From positions 96,227 to 160,226 of the forward strand of contig JAHCMI010000009.1 in NCBI GenBank assembly GCA_019192545.1: DNA of 64,000 nucleotides, written 5' to 3'. Position numbers and translations under genes: made by a program. A model generated the notes under the pieces. The model had not been told where the DNA came from. It was given only the letters and a program-made list of their open reading frames with translations, and made no database searches. Source of the DNA: Rivularia sp. MS3. Lineage in GTDB: Bacteria > Cyanobacteriota > Cyanobacteriia > Cyanobacteriales > Nostocaceae. The first letter of the stretch is position 1. Each line of letters starts with the position of its first letter. Shown here in pieces: positions 36,594-45,180 of the stretch.

Positions 36594-37175
36594 ATGGTTT
36601 TAACTGCTTCAACAATGTTGTCTTTGGGTACAAAGGCTCCTGATTTTAAACTACCAGATGTGGTATCCCAGAAGACTATTTCTCTTGCTACGTTTACGGA
36701 TAAAAAAGCATTATTAGTGATGTTTATTTGTCGTCACTGTCCGTTTGTAAAGCACGTCCAGCAAGAATTAGCTCAATTAGGAAAAGATTATTTGCAAAAC
36801 GGTTTAGGAATTGTTGCTATTAGTGCGAATGATGTTAAAAATTATCCCGATGATGCGCCAGATTTATTAAAAGAGATGGCAGCAGAGCTAGATTTCAAGT
36901 TTCCTTTGTGCTACGACGAAACCCAGGAAATAGCAAAAAAATATACTGCTGCTTGTACTCCTGATTTCTTTTTATTTGATGGCGAGCAAAAACTTTTTTA
37001 TCGCGGACAATTAGATGATAGTCGTCCAAGCAATGGTAAACCCGTAACCGGTGAAGATTTACGAAGTGCGATAGATGCCGTATTAGCAAGTAAAGCATTT
37101 ACAGAAGAACAAAAACCAAGTATTGGTTGCAATATTAAATGGAAACCGGGAAATGAACCGGATTATTTTGGTTAA
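36594..37175 (+). CDS. Thioredoxin-family (AhpC/TSA-like) protein
   Basis: A 193-residue thioredoxin-fold protein of the peroxiredoxin-like or ResA-like group. The N-terminal LGTKAPDFKLPDV is the standard AhpC/TSA entry, and the redox site is FICRHCPFVKH, a CxxC. The cis-Pro region is CTPDFFLFD. No signal peptide is seen, so it is cytoplasmic. The exact substrate is unknown; related cyanobacterial proteins are annotated only as thioredoxin family. ATG 36594 is used; TTG 36570 would add eight residues. The stop codon is directly followed by a heptamer array. Confidence 0.88.
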   Translation: MVLTASTMLSLGTKAPDFKLPDVVSQKTISLATFTDKKALLVMFICRHCPFVKHVQQELAQLGKDYLQNGLGIVAISANDVKNYPDDAPDLLKEMAAELDFKFPLCYDETQEIAKKYTAACTPDFFLFDGEQKLFYRGQLDDSRPSNGKPVTGEDLRSAIDAVLASKAFTEEQKPSIGCNIKWKPGNEPDYFG

Positions 37176-37255
37176 GAGCTAGGAGTTAGGAGTTAGGAGT
37201 TGGTTCTTGTAAGTTGACAACTAACACCTAACAACTAACTACTAGTTACTAATTC
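37176..37255. repeat. Heptamer array between two convergent stop codons
   Basis: GAGCTAG, GAGTTAG, GAGTTAG and GAGTTGG begin on the base after the thioredoxin gene stop. CTAACAC, CTAACAA, CTAACTA, CTAGTTA and CTAATTC follow in the opposite sense and run into the next gene's stop codon (37249-37251). The two halves are roughly inverted and could also fold as a terminator. Confidence 0.75.
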
Positions 37256-37764
37256 TGAATTTCTAAGTTGAGGATATAATGTCCTAACTGAACCTTTCCA
37301 GCCCACAGTTCGTATTCAACTCTTAGGTTTTCTGGTAGAGGATTTCCAGTCAAACTCAGATTACGAGTAAAGTTTCTCAAGCGAATTGGCTGGTTGTTTT
37401 GTAAGGATTCGTTAGGCAACCAGTAACGGCTCATACCGTAAACTCCTTTTTCCCAAAAGTGACGGTAACTTAGGTGTGGGTTGCCCTGCATTGTCATTAT
37501 GACTCTGTAAGGAGATATTTCTAACCACAGAATTCTCGGACTACTTGAAACGCGAGGATTGGTTTGCGCTGGTGTAAAGTGCAAGTTTTGCGAATTTTGG
37601 GGTTTCGCTTGTTGCTCGGTTTTAATTGGGGGTGCATTCAATAGTAAATGGAAGCGCTGGCTATCTTTTTGATATAAGGTAGCGGCAGTTTCTACGACAG
37701 ATTGGACTGGTAAATCTGTGGAAATCAAGGATAAGCAAACAGGTTTGCGTTGATGAGTCAGCAT
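37249..37764 (-). CDS. Conserved hypothetical protein
   Basis: A 171-residue soluble protein, not recognised. The N-terminus (LTHQRKPVCLSLISTD...VETAATLYQ) is followed by a Gln/Pro/Asn-rich stretch at about 50-75 and a C-terminal beta-rich part (ILWLEISPYRVIMTMQGN). No known catalytic motif, signal peptide or membrane segment is present. It lies convergent with the thioredoxin gene and divergent from aroA (157-bp gap). Probably a cyanobacterium-specific family. Confidence 0.65.
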   Translation of the reverse strand: MLTHQRKPVCLSLISTDLPVQSVVETAATLYQKDSQRFHLLLNAPPIKTEQQAKPQNSQNLHFTPAQTNPRVSSSPRILWLEISPYRVIMTMQGNPHLSYRHFWEKGVYGMSRYWLPNESLQNNQPIRLRNFTRNLSLTGNPLPENLRVEYELWAGKVQLGHYILNLEIQN

Positions 37765-37921
37765 GAGACGGGTAGGGATGAGAAGCTATTGGATAAATAA
37801 GTCTAAGTATTGGGTTTAGGTGTCCGGATTTAGCGGTAGGATAAAGGGCGAGGAAGTTTTATACATTAAGCTTTTGCAAAAGATATAGCTTCCCGTACAG
37901 TCACACGCCAGTTTATCAAAC

Positions 37922-39268
37922 ATGTCGGCTTCTGTTATAACCGTAGAAATAAAACAAAACCTCTCCCACAAGTTAGTTGTTCGGCGACGGCCGTCGGGAC
38001 TATCTTTGAGTGGTAACATTCGAGTACCTGGGGATAAATCTATTTCCCACCGAGCATTGATGCTTGGGGCACTTGCTGAGGGTGAAACCCGTATCGAAGG
38101 ATTACTGCTGGGAGAAGATCCCCGTAGTACAGCTAAATGTTTCCAAGCGATGGGAGCAGAGGTTTCAGATTTGAATACAGAATTAGTACGGGTTAAGGGT
38201 ATTGGTTTGGGCAATTTACTCGAACCCGCTGATGTTTTAGATGCTGGCAATTCTGGTACCACGTTGCGACTAATGTTAGGAATTTTGGCATCCCATGCGG
38301 GACGTTTTTTTTCCGTGACGGGGGACAGTTCCTTACGTTCGCGTCCTATGTCTCGTGTGGTTAAACCTCTCGAACAAATGGGAGCGCAAATTTGGGGAAG
38401 AGATAACAATTCTAAAGCACCCTTGGCGGTTCGCGGACAAAACCTCAAACCGATTCACTACCATTCTCCCATAGCTTCGGCTCAAGTGAAATCTTGTGTT
38501 TTGCTGGCTGGTTTATCAGTTGAAGGCAAAACTACCGTTACCGAACCAGCTTTATCTCGCGACCATAGCGAACGAATGTTACAAGCATTTGGCGCAAAGT
38601 TGGATATTGATACGCAAACTAACAGCGTTAGCGTTAACGGGCCGGTAAAACTATACGGACAGAACGTAGTGGTACCGGGAGATATAAGTTCGGCAGCTTT
38701 TTGGTTGGTAGCTGGAGCAATTGTACCAGATTCAGAATTGTTAATTGAAAATGTTGGTGTTAACCCGACTCGGACTGGTGTTTTAGAAGCTTTGGAAATG
38801 ATGGGGGCTGATATTACCCGAGAAAATGAAAGGGAAGTTGCGGGAGAACCCGTAGCCGATTTAAGGGTACGTTCGAGTCAACTTAAGGGCTGTACTATCG
38901 AAGGAGATATAATTCCGAGGCTGATTGACGAAATTCCTATTTTAGCTGTCGCCGCAGTATTTGCCGAAGGTACTACTGTCATAAAAGATGCGGCCGAATT
39001 GCGAGTTAAAGAAAGCGATCGCATCGCTGCAATGGCGAATCAACTGAATGCAATGAAAGCTAAAATAACCGAATTAGACGACGGCATGGAAATCATTGGC
39101 GGAACACCACTTACTGGTGCCGAACTTGACAGCTATACCGACCATCGAATTGCTATGAGTTTGGCGATCGCTGCTTTGAATGCTTCTGGTGAGACTACTA
39201 TCAATCGTGCGGAAGCTGCTTCAATTTCTTATCCGGATTTCTTTGACACTCTCAAAAGGATTACTTAA
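37922..39268 (+). CDS. aroA: 3-phosphoshikimate 1-carboxyvinyltransferase (EPSP synthase)
   Basis: Transfers enolpyruvate from PEP to shikimate-3-phosphate in aromatic amino acid synthesis. The 448-residue sequence has [13 protein letters not shown] (PEP-binding Lys), [24 protein letters not shown] and the later Asp-containing [13 protein letters not shown] and LRVKESDRI. It is of the class II (microbial) type, judged by [10 protein letters not shown] and SAAFWLVAG. The overlapping minus-strand frame (37816-38448) is a shadow. Monocistronic. A MITE-like element begins 12 bp after the stop codon. Confidence 0.95.
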   Translation: MSASVITVEIKQNLSHKLVVRRRPSGLSLSGNIRVPGDKSISHRALMLGALAEGETRIEGLLLGEDPRSTAKCFQAMGAEVSDLNTELVRVKGIGLGNLLEPADVLDAGNSGTTLRLMLGILASHAGRFFSVTGDSSLRSRPMSRVVKPLEQMGAQIWGRDNNSKAPLAVRGQNLKPIHYHSPIASAQVKSCVLLAGLSVEGKTTVTEPALSRDHSERMLQAFGAKLDIDTQTNSVSVNGPVKLYGQNVVVPGDISSAAFWLVAGAIVPDSELLIENVGVNPTRTGVLEALEMMGADITRENEREVAGEPVADLRVRSSQLKGCTIEGDIIPRLIDEIPILAVAAVFAEGTTVIKDAAELRVKESDRIAAMANQLNAMKAKITELDDGMEIIGGTPLTGAELDSYTDHRIAMSLAIAALNASGETTINRAEAASISYPDFFDTLKRIT

Positions 39269-39280
39269 TTCAAATATTCG

Positions 39281-39370
39281 TAGGACTTACGCACAAACAA
39301 CGAAGAACATAGTTTTTCAGGTATATTCGATGCCCCCAACCCCCTATCAAGGAGGTTTGGGTAAGTCCTA
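39281..39370. mobile_element. 90-bp MITE-like element
   Basis: Perfect 10-bp terminal repeats, TAGGACTTAC and GTAAGTCCTA, bound a 90-bp segment containing CCCCCAACCCCCT. A 14-bp direct repeat (TTAATTCAAATATT) flanks it at 39265-39278 and 39374-39387. The left end resembles the repeats at 90 and 27095. No transposase gene is inside, so it needs one in trans. Confidence 0.75.
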
Positions 39371-39684
39371 ATTTTAATTCAAATATTTCAAAATTAAAAT
39401 GTAATAATTCTTATCCTCTCTATTGAATAAGGGTAAGAATTATTTTGAATAACTTTTAATAAGTTTGAATTAATGTTAAAGATAATTTATGATTGTTTTT
39501 TAATTTTATTTTGTATTAAAAGATATTAATAATTGCAGAATACTTATATATTTTGTGACTCAGTAAATAACATTAAATATAAGGTTGAAAGCTAGAAGTC
39601 TATCCTATGAATAATTTGTAGATTCTTAGAGGATAGAAATCTAGTTATTTTGGCATTCAAAATTAAATAAACTTTGTTTATATT
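39371..39684. other. AT-rich intergenic region
   Basis: No gene is visible. It is the leader of the ELWxxDGT protein gene and probably holds its promoter. Nothing can be assigned beyond the direct repeat noted above. Confidence 0.35.
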
Positions 39685-42600
39685 ATGTTTACTGTATCTA
39701 CTTCTCAAGATTACAAGGTTAACAAAGTTAAAATAGTTTATCCAGGAAATGATGGTTCCGAACCTAGTAATTTTACTGCTTTCAAAGATAAATTATTTTT
39801 TACTGCTACCGACGGTGATAGAAAAAATCAATTATGGGTAAGTGACGGAACTGAAGCAGGAACTTATTTAATTAAAGATATTAAAAATCAAAATAGCAAT
39901 AGTTTAGGTGTTGCTGTCTTAAATGACAAAATATTTTTTGCAGTTGAAGAGAACGAAACTGGTTCGGAGTTATGGGTTAGTGATGGTACAACGGATGGAA
40001 CTTATTTCTTAAAAGATATTAATATTGAAAATAATAGTTTTAACCGTGACAACTTTACTGTTGTCAACGGAAAGTTGTTTTTTAGAGCTTCTAATAATGA
40101 TAATAATTTAGAACTATGGGCTAGTGATGGAACGGAAGAAGGTACTTTCCTAGTTAAAGATATTTATTCGGGTAGTAATAGTTCTTTGCCTTATCATTTT
40201 TATGCTGTAAATGACCTATTATTGTTTTCGGCGAATGATGGTAAAAGTGGACGTGAATTATGGATTAGCGATGGTACGGAAGAGGGAACTAATTTAGTTA
40301 AAGATATTAACCCTAAAGGTGATGGTTTTGGATCTTATGAATTTGCTGTAGTTGACGATAAACTATTTTTCTTGGGTAATGATGGTGAAACAGGGTTTGA
40401 ATTATGGGTAACAGACGGTACGGAAAAGGGAACTAATTTAGTTAAAGATATTAATCCAGGAAGTGATGGTACTTTTCCTGATGACTTTACTATTGCAAAT
40501 GAAAAACTTTTCTTTGTTTTATATAACCCTGATATCAATGGCGCAGGTAGGGAACTATGGGTAAGTGACGGGACTGAAGATGGTACTTATGTAATTACAA
40601 ATTCTGATTCACAAGATTTCATAGCATTAGATAATAAGCTCTTTTTTAGCACTTACGATAATGAAACAGGTTCCGAACTATGGGTAAGTGATGGTACGAA
40701 AGAAAATACTTTTGTTGTTAAAGATATTAATCCAGGAATAGATAGTTCTAATCCACAAGATTTTGGTATTGTTAAAGACAAGCTTTATTTTAGTGCTTAT
40801 CATCCTGAGTTCGGAAGGGAATTATGGGTAACGGATGGAACAGAAAATGGAACTTATCTAGTAAAAGATGTTAATCCAGGCAAAGAAGATTCTAACCCTA
40901 AAGACTTAACAGCTTTTAAAGAAAATTTGTATTTTAGCGCTTATAATTCTGAGTTTAAAAGGGAATTATGGGTAACTGATGGAACTGAAAACGGTACTGG
41001 TTTAATTAAAGATATTAATCAAAATCATGGTTCTAATCCAGGAGAATTTACAGTTACCGACGATAAATTTTTCTTCAGGGCTAACGATGGTGAAACAGGA
41101 AGAGAATTATGGGTGAGCGATGGTACGGTTGATGGTACTTCTTTAGTTAAAGATATTAATCAAACTAGAAATACTCTTTATAATCCTACAGGATTTACCG
41201 ATTTCAACGGAAAGCTTTTTTTTACAGCTAACGTACCTAGTTTCGGAAATGAATTATTTGCAATTGATAAAGATGGAAATAGTGCATCTTTAATCAAAGA
41301 TATCATTCCAGGAGATGATATTGCCGACCCATTTAGTTCTTACGATCCTTATCAAACTTACGGTGCTTCTATTTTAAGTGATGCGACTACAAACGATAAA
41401 TTACTTCTTATTGTTAATAGTTTGGATAATGGAAGAGAATTATGGGTAACTGACGGTACGGAAAATGGTACTTTGCTGCTAGAAGATATTAATCCAGGTA
41501 GCTCAAATTTTAAAGCTTTCAAAGATAAGCTATTTTTTAGCGCTTCAAATAGCGAAACTGGAGAAGAATTATGGGTAACTGATGGAACGAATAGCGGTAC
41601 TTATTTATTCAAAGATATTAATCCTGGAACTACTTTTATTAGTGAAAATGAATCGAGAATAAATAGTTCTAATCCAAGAAATCTCACTGTTTTAGACGAT
41701 AAGTTGTTATTTACAGCTTATAAAGAAGGATTTGGTGAAGAATTATGGGTTAGTGATGGGACTCAAGCAGGAACTAATATAATTAAAGATATTTATTCTG
41801 GAAACAGGGGTTCTAATCCAAATAATTTAACTATCCTAAACGATAACCTTTATTTTAGTACTTACAGCAATAGTTCTAATAATTTTGGAGAGAGACAGCT
41901 TTGGGTAACAGATGGTACTGATAATGGTACTAAGTTATTTAAAGAATTCGATACACCGATAAGAAGCGTTACTGATAATTCATTTCTTACATTCAATCAT
42001 AAGCTGTTATTCGCAATTGAAAATTATGATAGAAACGATTACGGGAATAATTTGGAATATTGGGTAACAGATGGAACAGAAAATGGTACTTATGCAATAG
42101 ATATCAAATCAAGAAGTGATTTTTCTGATTCTGTAGTGTTTAAGGATAAGCTGTATTTTGAAAGCTATGACGAAGAGTTTGGAGAAGAATTATGGGTAAC
42201 TGACGCTACTCCAAATGGTACATATTTATTCAAGGATGTTATTCCCGATTATAAGAATATAATTATTGATGTAGAAAGCTTAACTGTTGTTAAAGATAAA
42301 TTATATTTTACTGCTTATAACGAAGAGTTTGGAGAAGAATTATGGGTAACTGATGCTACTGAGGAAGGTACTTATTTAGTTAAAGATATTAATTCGGGAA
42401 CTCAAAGTTCTAATCCTAGCAACTTAACCTTGTTTGACGATAAACTTTTTTTTAGCGTAGGAAATAGTAAGTATGGTTCTGATTTATGGGTTAGCGATGG
42501 TACTTCTGAAGGTACTCATTTAATTCAAGCAGATATCGATCCAAAAGGGGATGGTGCTGACCCTAATAATTTTACTGTTTTTGAAGATAAATTATATTTT

Positions 42601-42771
42601 AGTTCTAATAGTGAATTATGGAAAGTAGAAGTTGATGATGTGCAATTGCATACAACGGGAGATTTAATCGAAGCTTCGGATAATTTATTGGTTTTTGAGA
42701 ATCAAGCAGTTGATATTCTTTCAAATGATGGTAATTTAAATTTTGATGATAATGCCTTGATATCGGTTTGA
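39685..42771 (+). CDS. Giant ELWxxDGT-repeat protein
   Basis: A 1028-residue protein with at least 18 copies of the ELW(V/A/I)(S/T)DGTxxGTxLxKDI motif spaced about 45-60 residues apart, plus two degenerate copies. The repeats are of the ELWxxDGT type, probably beta-propeller or hyalin-like, and Asp-rich, suggesting calcium binding. No signal peptide or membrane segment is present. After the last repeat the protein ends quickly with DILSNDGNLNFDDNALISV, which looks like the beginning of a VDILSNDxD cadherin-like module, so the C-terminus may be truncated. Function is unknown; such cyanobacterial proteins are usually surface or secreted. It converges on the ZorC-like gene. Confidence 0.85.
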   Translation: MFTVSTSQDYKVNKVKIVYPGNDGSEPSNFTAFKDKLFFTATDGDRKNQLWVSDGTEAGTYLIKDIKNQNSNSLGVAVLNDKIFFAVEENETGSELWVSDGTTDGTYFLKDINIENNSFNRDNFTVVNGKLFFRASNNDNNLELWASDGTEEGTFLVKDIYSGSNSSLPYHFYAVNDLLLFSANDGKSGRELWISDGTEEGTNLVKDINPKGDGFGSYEFAVVDDKLFFLGNDGETGFELWVTDGTEKGTNLVKDINPGSDGTFPDDFTIANEKLFFVLYNPDINGAGRELWVSDGTEDGTYVITNSDSQDFIALDNKLFFSTYDNETGSELWVSDGTKENTFVVKDINPGIDSSNPQDFGIVKDKLYFSAYHPEFGRELWVTDGTENGTYLVKDVNPGKEDSNPKDLTAFKENLYFSAYNSEFKRELWVTDGTENGTGLIKDINQNHGSNPGEFTVTDDKFFFRANDGETGRELWVSDGTVDGTSLVKDINQTRNTLYNPTGFTDFNGKLFFTANVPSFGNELFAIDKDGNSASLIKDIIPGDDIADPFSSYDPYQTYGASILSDATTNDKLLLIVNSLDNGRELWVTDGTENGTLLLEDINPGSSNFKAFKDKLFFSASNSETGEELWVTDGTNSGTYLFKDINPGTTFISENESRINSSNPRNLTVLDDKLLFTAYKEGFGEELWVSDGTQAGTNIIKDIYSGNRGSNPNNLTILNDNLYFSTYSNSSNNFGERQLWVTDGTDNGTKLFKEFDTPIRSVTDNSFLTFNHKLLFAIENYDRNDYGNNLEYWVTDGTENGTYAIDIKSRSDFSDSVVFKDKLYFESYDEEFGEELWVTDATPNGTYLFKDVIPDYKNIIIDVESLTVVKDKLYFTAYNEEFGEELWVTDATEEGTYLVKDINSGTQSSNPSNLTLFDDKLFFSVGNSKYGSDLWVSDGTSEGTHLIQADIDPKGDGADPNNFTVFEDKLYFSSNSELWKVEVDDVQLHTTGDLIEASDNLLVFENQAVDILSNDGNLNFDDNALISV

Positions 42772-42947
42772 TATTTGATACAGAAGCTTTCATATTTAAT
42801 AAAAGGTGTTTTTTATTGAGTGTCTATGCAAATTGCCAGAGAAGAGGTTAAATATATAGCAAATCTCGCAAAGCCAAAAAAAACACTGGTTGTCGCTAGG
42901 GTTGGAAAAGCTCCTGAGTTTATATGGTGTTGACTTTGTTCTTACCT

Positions 42948-42998
42948 GCCAGGGAATGCAATTCCCTGGCTAATAGCGAAAGTCCATTAAAATGGACT
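42948..42998. repeat. Double hairpin repeat
   Basis: GCCAGGGAAT-GCA-ATTCCCTGGC (42948-42970) is followed by AGTCCATT-AA-AATGGACT (42981-42998). The pair resembles a REP-like cyanobacterial double hairpin. It sits between the converging ELWxxDGT and zorC genes and could terminate both. Confidence 0.7.
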
Positions 42999-43111
42999 GG
43001 AAGTTTTGCAAGATTTAAATATGAGTTTTAAACTTTTCAAATTTGATGATTAGTGATTAAAGATTAAGATACGAGATATAAATTGATAAATACAGTTAGG
43101 GGAAAAACAAT

Positions 43112-44497
43112 TTATTCACAGTAATCTCTAGCTTCTCTTTCAAGATTCCTAATTTCATCATTCCATTGTTCAAGCTTGTTTTGGCGTTGTCGATATTTAT
43201 CTGGTGTAGGTTGTCCACCTGGTAAACTTCCTGGGTTAGGATGAATTCCTTTTTTCTGAAGCCATTTACGACATTCTACTTGCCAAAGATATTTATGATC
43301 GTGTCTGTAACCACCTAAAGCACGAATACGCTTAACAGATAATCCAGATTTATAAAAAAGCATTTGGTTATTTCTTATGTTATTCGGAAATAAGCGCATT
43401 TCACTACCTCTTCCGCGAAAGAATTCTACTACTATCCACTCATCAAATTTGAAGATACAAACTTCTGTAGTATCGCTACCATCATCTTCCAACAAATCGA
43501 TATTAGTTCTATCTTTATTTGTTATAGCGTTCAATGAACTCTGAGGTAATAAAATACGGAGTTGTTGAAAGCCGTTAGTATAATCAGCCCAAAAATCCCT
43601 ACGTCTACGCAGTTGATTTTTTTCCCAATCTTTTAAGCCAATTATATTTAATATGAAATTTACTAAATTTTGAAAATCGGCATAATTTACTGCTCCAATC
43701 CATTCTCTTAGCTTATTCTGAGCTTCATCTGAAAGTTGATTCCACTTATCATTATTAAGATAATGATCTCGTAGCCATTCAACTAGCTGGGGATAATTGC
43801 TTGCGAATTCTTTAGGAAAATTTATCAATAGATGATTGACAGCATTTATTTGTATTTCTCTCGACATTTCATTCAAACAACGCAAAAGCCAGTTTACTTG
43901 TTGCTGATTTGGAGAAGTGATTTCACAAAAATGCTGAGTAATATATTCTGTAAATTGATTAAATTGCGGAATCCAATTAGGTAAGTCATTTTTAATACTA
44001 TTTGAAAATTCTTTCTGGTTTAAATTCTCTTCACAACAGATTTCTGCTAATTTTAAACCTGAATTATCGCTAATAACAGCCCGCATAATTTTCACAGGCA
44101 AAATTAGACTTATTAAAGGTGAATCAGCTAGTACATTAAAAGAATTTGCGAGAGAATTTGCTAATTTATCTTTCTCGCCACCGCAATACAAAGCAAAATA
44201 CCATAAAAGCTGATGTCTCAACCATTCATGATTTGTTGCTACTTTCCAGATTGATACTGATGTTTCAAGACTACAATGAGGATTTTTTTTATCCCATTCT
44301 TCTTTAGCATGAATGCAATAAATCCATTCTAGTTCTGTGACTTGATTATCTCTATTTTGTTTAATAGCTTCTAAAACTCTGTCAACTGTAGGAAGAGGTA
44401 TTTTTTGATCTGGTTGTTGATTAGCAAGTTTGACTAACTTTTCCGGAGTAGATTTAGAGACTGCCGGTAAAGAAGGTTTAGGAAAATCGAAACTCAT
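43112..44497 (-). CDS. zorC: ZorC-like EH-signature protein of a Zorya-like defence operon
   Basis: A 461-residue cytoplasmic protein. The C-terminal third (about 350-440), with FDEWIVVEFFRGRGSEM, the LGGYRHDHKYLWQVECR stretch and the conserved Glu and His residues, matches the EH-signature domain that defines ZorC. The N-terminal 330 residues are helical. Its ATG overlaps the zorB stop by four bases, so translation is coupled. In type I Zorya, ZorC works with the ZorAB motor and ZorD, a helicase/nuclease, to stop phage. Here no ZorD follows: the ELWxxDGT gene converges instead. ZorC assignment is by domain and position. Confidence 0.72.
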   Translation of the reverse strand: MSFDFPKPSLPAVSKSTPEKLVKLANQQPDQKIPLPTVDRVLEAIKQNRDNQVTELEWIYCIHAKEEWDKKNPHCSLETSVSIWKVATNHEWLRHQLLWYFALYCGGEKDKLANSLANSFNVLADSPLISLILPVKIMRAVISDNSGLKLAEICCEENLNQKEFSNSIKNDLPNWIPQFNQFTEYITQHFCEITSPNQQQVNWLLRCLNEMSREIQINAVNHLLINFPKEFASNYPQLVEWLRDHYLNNDKWNQLSDEAQNKLREWIGAVNYADFQNLVNFILNIIGLKDWEKNQLRRRRDFWADYTNGFQQLRILLPQSSLNAITNKDRTNIDLLEDDGSDTTEVCIFKFDEWIVVEFFRGRGSEMRLFPNNIRNNQMLFYKSGLSVKRIRALGGYRHDHKYLWQVECRKWLQKKGIHPNPGSLPGGQPTPDKYRQRQNKLEQWNDEIRNLEREARDYCE

Positions 44498-45180
44498 TGC
44501 TTTTGTTTTAAATAAATACGTTTTTCTGATAAGTTTGAATCTTTACGATATTTTTCGATAAACTCGTCACTGCGAAATTGTAAGCGAAAAACAACTTTGC
44601 GATCGCCTGGATTATTACGAGTCTTATCTGCTTCAATTTCTCCTCTTCCAGCAGCTAGGAATTTTCGCTTTAAACTATTTCTGGTAGAAAACTTCATTTG
44701 AGAAAAGATATATTTGGAAACTGAAGCAGAACGTTTTAAACTCAACTGTAAATTAACTTCTTCGCTTCCTTCGGAACTAGTATGCCCTTCTACAACTACC
44801 CGACTAACTTCTGTTGCAAATTCGGGTTGAGAAAATATGACTCCGCTGTAAACAGGAATAAATTTGCTTAGAAAAGTTTTACCTCTAGGTTTTAATTCGG
44901 AACTTCCTTGAGAAAATAAAATAGATTCTTGAATGCTGACATCTCCAGTTTCTGGGTTGACTTTTACATTAATGTTATTCTTCTTCATTTGTCCCACAAT
45001 TTCACCGATAACTACCCGCTTTGGTGCATCTTTTTCCGCGATTTGAAGTAGTGTAGTGATAAAAAGTAGAGAGAAAAACATTACCAGCCCTGACATCAAG
45101 TCACCGATGGATAGATAAGTACTAGCATCATCATCTTCAATATTTTCTGCTTCTAATTCTTCATTGAAGTAATTATCCAT
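44494..45180 (-). CDS. zorB: ZorB-like MotB/OmpA-type stator protein
   Basis: A 228-residue inner-membrane protein. One transmembrane helix lies at about residues 27-48 (GDLMSGLVMFFSLLFITTLL), with Asp27 at its start as the predicted proton-binding residue. A C-terminal OmpA/MotB peptidoglycan-binding domain (about 80-210) shows ILFSQGSSELKPRG and VVVEGHTSSEGSEEVNLQLSLKRSASVSKYI. It pairs with ZorA as the proton-driven motor of Zorya. The start overlaps the zorA stop by eight bases and its stop overlaps zorC, all signs of one operon. Confidence 0.85.
   Translation of the reverse strand: MDNYFNEELEAENIEDDDASTYLSIGDLMSGLVMFFSLLFITTLLQIAEKDAPKRVVIGEIVGQMKKNNINVKVNPETGDVSIQESILFSQGSSELKPRGKTFLSKFIPVYSGVIFSQPEFATEVSRVVVEGHTSSEGSEEVNLQLSLKRSASVSKYIFSQMKFSTRNSLKRKFLAAGRGEIEADKTRNNPGDRKVVFRLQFRSDEFIEKYRKDSNLSEKRIYLKQKQ

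Noticed and set aside
37816..38448. A 210-codon minus-strand frame
   Set aside because: It lies antisense to the conserved aroA coding sequence and is a shadow of it.
39180..39371. A 63-codon frame across the aroA end and the MITE
   Set aside because: It is created by aroA in another frame plus the MITE sequence.
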